Source of the DNA: Girardinichthys multiradiatus
Taxonomy: Eukaryota > Chordata > Actinopteri > Cyprinodontiformes > Goodeidae
Direction of reading: 5' to 3'
Assembly: GCF_021462225.1 (NCBI RefSeq)
Contig: NC_061794.1
Span: 43,524,914-43,588,913 of the forward strand
Length of the DNA: 64,000 bases
In this document: positions 22,864-30,491 of the stretch, piece after piece
How the letters are laid out: each line of letters starts with the position of its first letter
Position numbering within the stretch: the first letter of the stretch is position 1
Position numbers and translations under genes: made by a program
Notes under the pieces: model-generated
What the model was told of the DNA's origin: nothing
Database searches by the model: none
Seen by the model: the letters and a program-made list of their open reading frames with translations, nothing else

Positions 22864-23180
22864 AAAGGGGGGAGTCAGGTGCGAATTTGCATAAATAGGT
22901 CAGGTGGGATGGGTCTGAGAGGGCTGCAGATGGTCAAGGCTGTCTGTATGGTTGCAGACAAGCGCATCACTTAGTATGGTCATTGATCATTTTATTTGAT
23001 GGGCATAAAGCCTAACTCCTGATGGTGTCAGAATGGCCATTTGATTTGTTTTGTTAAAGGCTGAGCACAAATAGCCATTACAGACCCAGTTATTTGATTT
23101 AGCAATATAAAAGCAGAGACACATCTGAAAGTTGCAGAACACTGGCCCCCAAGGGCTGGAGTTTGACACCTATGGTTTGG

Positions 23181-23352
23181 GTGGACAGCCCTGTCTTGGT
23201 AGGTTAGCAGTTGTGCCATGCTCTTTCCATCTTCAGATGACAGATTAAAAAATTACTCTTTGAGATCTTCAAAGTTTAAGATATTGACTTGTCTGGTGTA
23301 TCCTGAGGTCTTCGGGAGGCTGTTTTTTCATTAATGTTCTCTAATAAACCTC
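23181..23352. pseudogene. Left half of the Tc1 relic split by the Polinton
   Basis: It matches 51795-51980 in order ('ggtaggtttgcagttgtgcca...ttccatcttcagatgac' and 'gttctctaataaacctc'). The continuation appears immediately after the Polinton at 39580 ('aacctctaaggtcttcacagaacagct'). The relic therefore provides the pre-insertion site. Confidence 0.75.
23347..23352. repeat. Polinton target-site duplication, left
   Basis: AACCTC, identical to 39580-39585. A 6-bp duplication is the size known for Maverick/Polinton integration. Confidence 0.9.
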
Positions 23353-23585
23353 AGAGAATTTAAGTACACCCTTTCATCAAACTTTTTGACAGGTGGGTGG
23401 GACTTCCGGTGAGGGCGGGATTTCCGGTGGGGGGCATATGGGCGCCATGTGGTTGCCACGTGGGCAGGAGGTCACGTGGTCAAGCAGGTGGTGTGTCCAA
23501 GGGGGGCGTAACAGTGGATGCTGATTGGTTGTCGTCATTAGGGGCAATACCTTAAATGAGTCAATTAAAACACAGGGGTGTGTTT
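23353..23585 (+). repeat. Polinton left terminal inverted repeat
   Basis: It begins AGAGAATTTAAGT and matches the reverse complement of 39367-39579 with about six substitutions in the first ~116 bp, plus an insertion of about 20 bp near 23468-23490 absent from the right end. It contains two tandem ETS-like ACTTCCGGT-type sites (23402-23410, 23420-23428), GC boxes and two CACGTG E-boxes (23457, 23473). Confidence 0.93.
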
Positions 23586-23587
23586 GT

Positions 23588-23736
23588 TATAAATAGAACA
23601 AGACAAATATGGTATTATCGGAAACTGTTTGGCATCAGCACCAATTAAAAATAGAGGGGGTGTGTTTGTAAGCATCGTTAAACCTTGAATAACCCAATGA
23701 AAACAATAGGGCGTGCCTTAGTGTTTACTTTAAATA
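23588..23736 (+). promoter_or_regulatory. TATA-like boxes of the leftmost Polinton gene
   Basis: TATAAATA lies at 23588-23595, immediately inside the TIR. TTTAAATA lies at 23729-23736, about 70 nt ahead of the preferred ATG at 23805. Which one drives transcription cannot be told from sequence. Confidence 0.5.
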
Positions 23737-23804
23737 CAGAGATAAAACTCTGCACTTTACATGCAGCATTCGTTGGAAAAAAAAAAAAGGACACCCGTTC
23801 AACA

Positions 23805-24764
23805 ATGGCTAGAGTTAAGAGAGTTTATCGTCAAGCGGAGGAGAAACGCAACGCGTGCCAAGATGATGATGATGAACAAGCAACTGCATCATATACTTCC
23901 TCAACGGAGATACCTATCGGAATTCCCGTCGTGACATACTCTACCGATGATGAGGATCCAAAATCAACTTCAACAACCATGGTTGAAAATCAGACCTCGG
24001 TTCGGCCAAGAGGTATGTCAGTTCTGTGCGAAACCCCAGTGACCGTCTACCAGTATTCATCCCGTGAATTGAATGCTCCTAAGAAATCAACATACTACAT
24101 CTGCAGGGTACAAAGACCCCCGTTCAAGACTCTGCAGGAAGAATGGTCTTTGGAGCCATATGGCCTGGTTGGCAGCTGGGGTTATATTTTCATGTATGAA
24201 ATAGGAGAGCTTTGCCTGTATCAATTGGATCAAGACGAGGTATTTAATGGATCACTGGCTCTGTGTACACTCACCCACAGCGACTGGGCTGTGTTAAAGC
24301 TTGCAATCCCGCACCTTAATGATAGCCCTGAAACAGTCTCAAGGCAGGAGAGGGAGAAAGAAGAAGAAGAAGAAGAAGAAAATGAACTGTCTCCTCGACC
24401 TGTAAAACGGGCGAGAATGTTTCATATACCATCCGATGTTGAAATAGCTGAGAGAGAACCTCTCTTTAGCGCAGTGTGGGGGTCAAAAACCACAGCAAAT
24501 GGCCGCTGGTCTTTTCGGGCAAGCAGACGCAGGAACAACCGGACGAGTCCCTCAGATCTGTTTGTGTTGGAGGCTTTCAATCAGGACTGCGGCGTATTCA
24601 AGACAATGCTGGCTCTGCCGTTTGAAGCTTGGGCAGAGAAGATGAGTGAAATTGGACATCGTCTTTCCGACCTTTTCCAAAAGTCACGAAGTTGGATCGA
24701 TGTCATGTCAGTGAAAAAAACGCTGACGTTTCCTGTTTTACGTTTAGAACGAACCCTCTTCTGA
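23805..24764 (+). CDS. Polinton protein of unknown function (left end, 319 aa)
   Basis: The ATG at 23805 is chosen because it has a strong context (AACAATGG) and follows a TATA-like box at 23729. The frame is open further upstream, where an ATG at 23697 is an alternative. The product starts MARVKRVYRQAEEKR. It has an acidic/serine-rich N-terminal third, a central hydrophobic-aromatic region with SWGYIFMYEIGELCLYQL at about residues 124-141, then a run of glutamates, a basic PRPVKRAR segment that could be a nuclear localisation signal, and an aromatic C-terminal region. I do not recognise the family. Position next to the TIR suggests an early or regulatory gene, which is inference only. Confidence 0.8.
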   Translation: MARVKRVYRQAEEKRNACQDDDDEQATASYTSSTEIPIGIPVVTYSTDDEDPKSTSTTMVENQTSVRPRGMSVLCETPVTVYQYSSRELNAPKKSTYYICRVQRPPFKTLQEEWSLEPYGLVGSWGYIFMYEIGELCLYQLDQDEVFNGSLALCTLTHSDWAVLKLAIPHLNDSPETVSRQEREKEEEEEEENELSPRPVKRARMFHIPSDVEIAEREPLFSAVWGSKTTANGRWSFRASRRRNNRTSPSDLFVLEAFNQDCGVFKTMLALPFEAWAEKMSEIGHRLSDLFQKSRSWIDVMSVKKTLTFPVLRLERTLF

Positions 24765-24784
24765 GGACACGCCCCTTCCTATGA

Positions 24785-24792
24785 TATATATA
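24785..24792 (+). promoter_or_regulatory. TATA box before second Polinton gene
   Basis: GATATATATACGGGG lies between the stop of the first gene (24764) and the ATG at 24835. The spacing of about 45 nt allows a short 5' leader. The upstream ATG at 24781 overlaps this box and is therefore an unlikely start. Confidence 0.55.
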
Positions 24793-24834
24793 CGGGGGGA
24801 TAACTGCAAGCTCACAGACACTGAGAATCGTATC

Positions 24835-25686
24835 ATGAGAATGAGTGGACCGACACCATACAGGGATCTCTACAACCACCGAGCAGAGATCCACTTCTCT
24901 CCTGAGCACGATGAAAGCTTCAACATTGGACCATATCATCCGCCTTCCCCTGACCTCTTCTCACCATCCACCTCAACATCCTCATTCTCAGAAAACCACT
25001 ACAGTCCTGCATCACCTACAGGATACAACATGAAATATCCACCGCTTTCTCCAGACCTCTGCTCACCATCACCGCTATTCATGGCTGAGTCTGTAGACGC
25101 GAATGTCCTGCCTGAAGACATGAAGGTGGTCGTGGAGGAGGAGGTAGCCACCGGCTACTCACCCTCTACCGAAGCCCCTACACAAACCCTGGAACCGATG
25201 GAGGACCCTCAGCCTTCAGCAGAGGATGAGAGTAACCAGGAGGACGAAATTGACGGTTGGTTCTCAACCACCCTCATCAATACGGTGAAAACAGCGATAC
25301 TTCATTTATTCAACATAACCTCTTTGAACTATCTCAGAGAAACCTGCTATGGATGTATAACGAACCACCCAAGCCAGCGTCAACACCATTGCCTGGAGGT
25401 ACTGGGGGAGGATTATTACCAAGTCAACTTTCAACGCATCGTACGACGACTCGTAACCCCCAAACTCATTCCTGCTATTCAGAATCTTCTGGTACTTCGA
25501 AGCATACAAGCGGATGACTTCAGAGTTAAGACGATTGCCAAGACGGTTTTATATGAACTGAAATCGGTACAAGGCATCCACAGTGCAATAGCGCACGTTT
25601 ATGATCGCATGGTCGATGAGAAACATCTCAAACAACTTAACTCTGTTTCAGTGCTATGGACTGACAAACTGATCTCACATGTTTGA
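24835..25686 (+). CDS. Polinton protein of unknown function with Cys/His motif (283 aa)
   Basis: The start at 24835 (MRMSGPTPYRDLYN) is preferred over 24781 because a TATA box precedes it. The N-terminal half is Ser/Pro-rich with repeated PPLSPDL/PSPDLFSPS motifs and then acidic, so probably disordered. The C-terminal half looks folded, with the motif C-x2-C-x3-HPSQ-x3-HCL (Cys171, Cys174, His178, Cys186), a plausible metal-binding site, followed by helices rich in Leu/Ile (IPAIQNLLVLRSIQADDFR). I have the impression that the HPSQ motif recurs in uncharacterised ORFs of other fish elements and small DNA viruses, but cannot verify it. No known function. Confidence 0.82.
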   Translation: MRMSGPTPYRDLYNHRAEIHFSPEHDESFNIGPYHPPSPDLFSPSTSTSSFSENHYSPASPTGYNMKYPPLSPDLCSPSPLFMAESVDANVLPEDMKVVVEEEVATGYSPSTEAPTQTLEPMEDPQPSAEDESNQEDEIDGWFSTTLINTVKTAILHLFNITSLNYLRETCYGCITNHPSQRQHHCLEVLGEDYYQVNFQRIVRRLVTPKLIPAIQNLLVLRSIQADDFRVKTIAKTVLYELKSVQGIHSAIAHVYDRMVDEKHLKQLNSVSVLWTDKLISHV

Positions 25687-25990
25687 TGACTTGTTGTTGT
25701 ATCATTTTTTTTTTTTTTTAGTATTCCAGTACTTTAGTTAATCTGCATTATATGATTTTTCTTCTTTTTTCTTTTTTACTATTAAATACAATTAAAGTAG
25801 GAACATAGTAACCTTTCCCAAAAAGTGTTGTTTAAAAAAAGCTAGTAGTGTTTGAATTCATCTGCATTTTATCTGATTTTGTTTTCTGGTTGTTTTTTGT
25901 TTATATTAAATAAAAAATAAAATAAAAAATAAGGATAAATCTACCCTCCTGTGTGTTTTTTTCTCATTATTTAACAAGTAATCGGCAGAG
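25687..25990. other. AT-rich spacer before integrase
   Basis: Poly-T and AATAAA-rich spacer (TTAAATAAAAAATAAAATAAAAAATAAGG around 25905-25933). It probably holds the poly(A) signal of the upstream gene and the promoter of the integrase. No ORF. Confidence 0.5.
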
Positions 25991-27079
25991 ATGGCAGGAA
26001 GACGGCTGATGAAGAAAGTATATTATAGCCCTTCAAATCCGGGAAGTTTTGGGGGTGTAGATAGGCTGAGGAGGGTTATGCAAGATGAAACGGGAAAGAA
26101 GGTTGCGGTTGAAAAAGTTAAAGATTTTTTATCAGGAGAAGATACCTATACTCTACATAAACCTGCAAGAATAAAGTTCCCGAGAAACAGAGTTTTTGTC
26201 ACCAGACCATTGAGGCAGTTCCAGGCTGATCTCTGTGACATGCAAGCTCTGGCCATGGAAAATGATGGTTATAATTATTTATTAACAGTCATTGACATCT
26301 TTTCAAAAAGGGCGTATGTACGAGTTTTGAAGAGGAAAACAGCCGCTGAGGTGGTAAAGGCATTTGAATCAGTTTTTACAGAAAGCCAGATTCCCAAAAA
26401 ACTTCAGACTGATGCCGGTAAAGAATTTTTTAACAAGAAATTTAAAGTTTTAATGGAGAAACACGGTATTGAACATTTTGCCACAGCGAGTGAAGCAAAA
26501 GCTTCAGTGGTCGAGAGATTTAACCGCACATTAAAAACAAGGATGTGGAGATATTTTACAGCTAACAATACCCGGCGGTACGTCGATGTACTGCAAAACC
26601 TAGCTAGAAGCTACAACCATTCCTACCACTCCAGCATTAAAATGAGCCCTATGGAAGTGACCCCAGAAAATGCCTTTCAAGTGTTTCAGAATCTGTATGA
26701 TGTCAAGTCCAACAGATATTGCAAGGACTCAGTGACAACGTTTAAACAAGGGGATCTTGTCAGAATATCCAAGGTCCGTGGAGTGTTTGACAAAAAATAC
26801 GAACAGAGTTTTACGGATGAAGTGTTTACAGTCTATGACCGGATACCCCGTTCTCCTCCTGTATACAAACTCAAAGATTTGGATGGAGAACCTATCGAGG
26901 GTTCCTTTTACGCTGAGGAACTTCAAAAAGTAAAAATATTTAACGACAAGATGTATCAAGTGGAAAAAATATTAAAACGACGTACGGTCAAGGGAGTCAA
27001 ACAGGTTTTTGTAAGCTGGAAAAACTGGCCTGAGAAATTTAACAGTTGGATCAAGTTTGATGAACTTCGAAACGTATAA
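25991..27079 (+). CDS. Polinton retroviral-type integrase with chromodomain
   Basis: A 362-residue DDE integrase that would insert the element into host DNA with a 6-bp duplication. The rve core is clear: FQADLCDM (Asp80), LQTDAGKEF (Asp141) and SVVERFNRTLKTRMWRYF (Glu175), with close to the classic D-35-E spacing. Downstream is an SH3-like region with FKQGDLVRIS. The C-terminus (about residues 322-359) is a chromodomain, YQVEKILKRR...VFVSWKNWP...NSWIKFDEL, which in related integrases reads chromatin marks. The N-terminal HHCC zinc finger of retroviral integrases is not evident. The start ATG follows GGCAGAG. The stop codon lies within the TATA box of the next gene. Intact. Confidence 0.96.
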   Translation: MAGRRLMKKVYYSPSNPGSFGGVDRLRRVMQDETGKKVAVEKVKDFLSGEDTYTLHKPARIKFPRNRVFVTRPLRQFQADLCDMQALAMENDGYNYLLTVIDIFSKRAYVRVLKRKTAAEVVKAFESVFTESQIPKKLQTDAGKEFFNKKFKVLMEKHGIEHFATASEAKASVVERFNRTLKTRMWRYFTANNTRRYVDVLQNLARSYNHSYHSSIKMSPMEVTPENAFQVFQNLYDVKSNRYCKDSVTTFKQGDLVRISKVRGVFDKKYEQSFTDEVFTVYDRIPRSPPVYKLKDLDGEPIEGSFYAEELQKVKIFNDKMYQVEKILKRRTVKGVKQVFVSWKNWPEKFNSWIKFDELRNV

Positions 27080-27083
27080 AAAA
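27075..27083 (+). promoter_or_regulatory. TATA box overlapping the integrase stop codon
   Basis: TATAAAAAAGG at 27075-27085 includes the integrase TAA (27077-27079) and lies 35-43 nt ahead of the penton ATG at 27118. It is a good candidate for the promoter of the capsid gene cluster. Confidence 0.6.
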
Positions 27084-27117
27084 GGTTTGCACTAAACCTC
27101 ACAGTTGACACAGCATC

Positions 27118-27891
27118 ATGAACCGTCAGGTAGAGGATGATGGCTTTTACGTTACTCTTCCATCTAATGCTAGCATGGAAGTGTTTAAAAATAATACCAG
27201 TTCAAGTTTCCGTGTAAATTTAGCTCAACATATTGATTTAGAAGGCCAATGGATGGTTGCATTAGCCGAGATTTCATACCCTCATACATGGCATAATTTA
27301 CCGGATTATGATGCCTACTTTGAATGGAGGAAGGTTGGTGATGTGGAGATCAATACGCAAAGGATCAGAAGTGGCTACTATAACAGCGTTGTTCAACTCG
27401 AGACAGAGATGGAAATGTTTTTCGAAAAATTGAAATCGGGTTTACGCATTAAATTCAGCAAAGTTCAAAAGAGATTTGCATTTCAAGCAAATAGTCCGTA
27501 TGAAATACGCTTCTTCAGCACTCTAGCTTATATGATTGGCGTGAAACCAGGGGAATGGATTCATGTTTCTGAACCAAAACTGGCTCCTTTTCCGGCGGAT
27601 ATAAAGGCTGGTTTCTATCACCTATACTGTTACAGCGACGTGGTCAGCCCACAAATAGTAGGCGACACTTTTGCACCTTTACTGCGGACCGTCAAAGTAC
27701 AAGGCACATTCAGTGATATGATTACTCAGACGTTTAACCCCGCCCACTACCTTCCAGTCTCCAGAAGACATATTGAAAATATCAATATAGAAATTAAATC
27801 GGACCAAAACGTTCCTGTAAATTTCGTCTATGGAAAGACCGTCATAAGACTACACTTCAGACCGGTGATATCACAACATAGCCTGAGATAA
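27118..27891 (+). CDS. Polinton minor capsid (penton-like) protein
   Basis: A 257-residue product, DGFYVTLPSNASMEVFKNNTSSSFRVNLA at its start, followed by WMVALAEISYPHTWHNL. This is the recognisable N-terminus of the Polinton minor capsid protein, predicted to adopt a single jelly roll and to form the pentameric vertices of the virion. The length is typical. It is first in a cluster followed by the pX-like protein, the major capsid protein and the protease, all on the plus strand. The reading frame is intact. Assignment rests on family resemblance and context. Confidence 0.88.
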   Translation: MNRQVEDDGFYVTLPSNASMEVFKNNTSSSFRVNLAQHIDLEGQWMVALAEISYPHTWHNLPDYDAYFEWRKVGDVEINTQRIRSGYYNSVVQLETEMEMFFEKLKSGLRIKFSKVQKRFAFQANSPYEIRFFSTLAYMIGVKPGEWIHVSEPKLAPFPADIKAGFYHLYCYSDVVSPQIVGDTFAPLLRTVKVQGTFSDMITQTFNPAHYLPVSRRHIENINIEIKSDQNVPVNFVYGKTVIRLHFRPVISQHSLR

Positions 27892-28003
27892 ATTTTATTT
27901 GTATAAACTATTCCAGAGATATGTATATAACCTCTAAGATTGATTGGTTATCATTCATATTACGCTGGTCATTCAACACTGCATCAAGCAGGCAAGAGAG
28001 AAC

Positions 28004-28447
28004 ATGGCACATCTAAGTCTGAGACGTGATCCAAATCGCTTTGTAAATTACTATGTAAGTCAATCAGGCGGTAATCTGCCAGGGTTTTATGGGGCCCCGG
28101 TCATGTACGGACGCGGAATTGGATCATTATTTTCAAAATTATTCCGCTTCGTATCCCCTCTGGTTAAAAAAGGATTTGCAATTGCAAAACCCCATCTTAA
28201 AACGGCTGCATCAAATATCGCTTCGGATGTCATCGGTAGAGCCGTGAGTAAAATGAGTGGTTCTGCACACATCGACGGTCAAGAAGGTTCAGGAATTATG
28301 GTTTTATCCAAAAGACCCAGAACAAGACCCCCTGGTGATCGTTTAAGGACGGTTAAAAAACAACGACAAACGCGAAAAAGGAGATCAGTCGCAGCTGACA
28401 AACGAAGAGGAAGGAAGTCATCCGCAAGTTTTGATATATTTAAATAA
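28004..28447 (+). CDS. Polinton basic/amphipathic minor virion protein (147 aa, pX/pVI-like)
   Basis: The start is the ATG at 28004 (GAACATGG, strong context); the open frame upstream lacks another ATG. The N-terminal part contains MYGRGIGSLFSKLFRFVSPL, a glycine-hinged amphipathic segment like those of membrane-active minor virion proteins. The C-terminal 60 residues are strongly basic (KKQRQTRKRRSV, KRRGRKSS), like DNA-condensing core proteins, and end FDIFK. A TATA-like TATATAA lies at 27924. The stop overlaps the major capsid start as TAATG. The role (genome condensation and/or membrane penetration) is inferred from composition and position between the capsid genes. Confidence 0.8.
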   Translation: MAHLSLRRDPNRFVNYYVSQSGGNLPGFYGAPVMYGRGIGSLFSKLFRFVSPLVKKGFAIAKPHLKTAASNIASDVIGRAVSKMSGSAHIDGQEGSGIMVLSKRPRTRPPGDRLRTVKKQRQTRKRRSVAADKRRGRKSSASFDIFK

Positions 28448-29754
28448 TGGCTCTTTTACATAACAAATCATCAGAGTGCACGCTGGCAGAGTTGGACTTA
28501 TTTTCTGCCCCGATGACGCAGCTATCGATCGAAGATAAAATTTACACCGAGATCCAGCCTTTATCAGCAATCACTGATGGAGGCCCGATCGAGTTTTTCA
28601 TTCCGGGAGACGGAGAAAAGTATCTGGATCTCAACGATACGCTGTTGCATCTCAGAGTGAAAATTACTAACGAGAATGGAACAAACCTGCCAGATGATGC
28701 ACCTGTAGGGCTCATCAACTACCCGTTAAACACCATCTTCAGTCAGTGTGACGTCACTCTCGGAGATCGAATGATTTCACAATCCAGCGCTACACATCCA
28801 TATAGAGCCATGATTGAGACATTGTTAAACTTTTCTGAGGATTCTTTAAAAACCCAGTTTAGCTCCGGTCTTTTTTATAAAGACACTGCAGGTGCTCTGA
28901 ACTCTATTGTTACAACTAACGGCCCTAACCAAGGTCTTAACAGCAGAGCAGGCTTTACGGCAAATTCCAGGGAGGTACATCTCCTAGGCCCCCTGCATGC
29001 CGACATATTTTTCTGCGAGAGACTTCTTTTAAACTCTGTTGACCTTAAAATTAAACTTACAAGAGCCAACGATGCCTTTTGTCTCATGGCCGCAAGAGAC
29101 TCCACTTACAAACTCAGGATATTAGGAGCATCTCTTTTTATCAAAAAAGTTACTGTCTCTCCAGCTGTACGACTGGGGCACGCTTCAGCTTTAATGAAAG
29201 CAAATGCTCTGTATCCACTTTCACGTGTGAATGTAAAAACATATTCCATCCCTGAAAATTCAAGGGTATGCAACCAAGAGAATCTTTTCTTAGGCATCTT
29301 TCCCAAGTATGTGGTGATTGCGTTACTGGATCATGACGCTTTTACAGGAACACGCAATCTCAATCCGTTTGACTTTAATCATTTTGATATGGAATATTTA
29401 GCTTTGTGTAAGGATGGCAGACAAATTCCTGCTAAAGCCTTCCAGCCAAATTTTAACCAAGGTCATTCAGTGAGAGAGTATTACAACTTGTTTACGGCTA
29501 CAGGACGACATCTAAAAGATCTTCCACTGAGTATATCACGTCAGGAATTTAATCAAGGATACTCTCTATTCACATTTAATCTTAACCCGGGTGAGGACAC
29601 AGATGCTCTATCTCCAGTTTCCAGTGGGAATTTAAGATTGGAAATGCGCTTCAGAAACCCGTTGCCATATACCACCACGCTGATCATCTACGCTTGTTAT
29701 GATTCTATTTTAGAGATTGATTCAAAGAGGCGTGTGCTGGTGGATTATTATTAA
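28447..29754 (+). CDS. Polinton major capsid protein (double jelly roll)
   Basis: A 435-residue protein. The N-terminal SIEDKIYTEIQPLSAI then PIEFFIPGDGEKYLDLNDTL is the recognisable start of the Polinton/adintovirus major capsid protein, a hexon-like double jelly roll that forms trimeric capsomers. Later blocks such as NPFDFNHFDMEYLALCKDGRQ and SRQEFNQGYSLFTFNLNPGED belong to the second barrel. The ATG shares its A with the TAA of the upstream gene (TAATG). The protease gene begins 11 nt after the stop. No disruption. Confidence 0.93.
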   Translation: MALLHNKSSECTLAELDLFSAPMTQLSIEDKIYTEIQPLSAITDGGPIEFFIPGDGEKYLDLNDTLLHLRVKITNENGTNLPDDAPVGLINYPLNTIFSQCDVTLGDRMISQSSATHPYRAMIETLLNFSEDSLKTQFSSGLFYKDTAGALNSIVTTNGPNQGLNSRAGFTANSREVHLLGPLHADIFFCERLLLNSVDLKIKLTRANDAFCLMAARDSTYKLRILGASLFIKKVTVSPAVRLGHASALMKANALYPLSRVNVKTYSIPENSRVCNQENLFLGIFPKYVVIALLDHDAFTGTRNLNPFDFNHFDMEYLALCKDGRQIPAKAFQPNFNQGHSVREYYNLFTATGRHLKDLPLSISRQEFNQGYSLFTFNLNPGEDTDALSPVSSGNLRLEMRFRNPLPYTTTLIIYACYDSILEIDSKRRVLVDYY

Positions 29755-29765
29755 TCTAATCAGGC

Positions 29766-30308
29766 ATGAATAATCATGAAATTGAGAGCCTGATGCGTCA
29801 TCTGCTGGGAGATTTGTTTTGCGGTGTGTGGCCGTGCGACCAGCTGCCGCTGCTAGCTGACAAATTCCCAGGGCCGGCCTACTTTATCGTGAATACACAT
29901 CCTTCACACATGCCGGGGGAACACTGGCTAGCTCTGACATTGGATGAGAATGGTCAATCCAGCTTTTTTGACTCTTATGGATTCTCTCCGGATTTCGAGT
30001 TCTACCCGTCAAGCATCGTAACATTTTTAGAAGACAGATCCTCAAAAATATTGTATCATAATAATCAGCTTCAAAACACTCTGTCCACTGTGTGCGGTCA
30101 CCATTGCATTTTTTATCTATGTCATAGAGCGTGCGGATTATCAATGCAGCAAGTGTTGTCGAAATACACCGGAGATGTGATTAAGAATGATTTAATGGTA
30201 TCTAACTTTGTGAAAAAATATCAGAAATGTGTCATTAATCAAAGTTGTACATTTTATACTCACGGAACATGTTCTTTGGAGATGTTTCTGGATTGTTATG
30301 GAATTTAA
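29766..30308 (+). CDS. Adenain-like cysteine protease (virion maturation)
   Basis: A 180-residue protease of the adenovirus protease type (peptidase family C5), expected to process virion proteins during maturation. The catalytic layout is visible: GEHWLALTL with His53, SSFFDSYGF with Asp69, an oxyanion-hole Gln at 103, and STVCGHHCIFYLCH with the nucleophile Cys110. The spacing Gln-7-Cys equals that of adenain. The size is close to adenovirus protease (about 200 residues). It is the last gene of the plus-strand capsid cluster, 11 nt after the major capsid gene. Intact. Confidence 0.95.
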   Translation: MNNHEIESLMRHLLGDLFCGVWPCDQLPLLADKFPGPAYFIVNTHPSHMPGEHWLALTLDENGQSSFFDSYGFSPDFEFYPSSIVTFLEDRSSKILYHNNQLQNTLSTVCGHHCIFYLCHRACGLSMQQVLSKYTGDVIKNDLMVSNFVKKYQKCVINQSCTFYTHGTCSLEMFLDCYGI

Positions 30309-30431
30309 AATGTCTTATTTTTTTTTTCATTGTTTGTTTTTTTTTTTCTTCTTATGATTTAATATTTGTGTAATGATATCATATGTTAGTGTGTGAAGTA
30401 GAGAACGAAGTTAGACTTGAAAAATATAATC

Positions 30432-30453
30432 AATAAATATTTTATTGAATAAA
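30432..30453. terminator. Bidirectional poly(A) signal between convergent Polinton genes
   Basis: AATAAA occurs on the plus strand at 30432-30437 and 30448-30453, and on the minus strand as TTTATT at 30441-30446, within 22 bp. This lies between the protease (ends 30308, plus) and the convergent minus-strand gene (ends 30492). Confidence 0.65.
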
Positions 30454-30491
30454 AAGAAATAGGCTACATGTTTCATTTTTCTTATAACGGT

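Noticed and set aside
19692..23175. A single 3.5-kb hAT element with TIRs GGGGTGTCAAACT / AGTTTGACACC
   Set aside because: The two ends look complementary, but the flanks show no 8-bp duplication and the same end sequence is a common stand-alone repeat; treated as independent fragments.
24781..24834. ATG at 24781 as start of the second Polinton gene
   Set aside because: It overlaps the TATATATA promoter box, so it would not be in the mRNA.
27944..28003. N-terminal extension of the pX-like Polinton protein
   Set aside because: The extension has no ATG (it opens with TTG); the ATG at 28004 has strong context and gives the family-like start.
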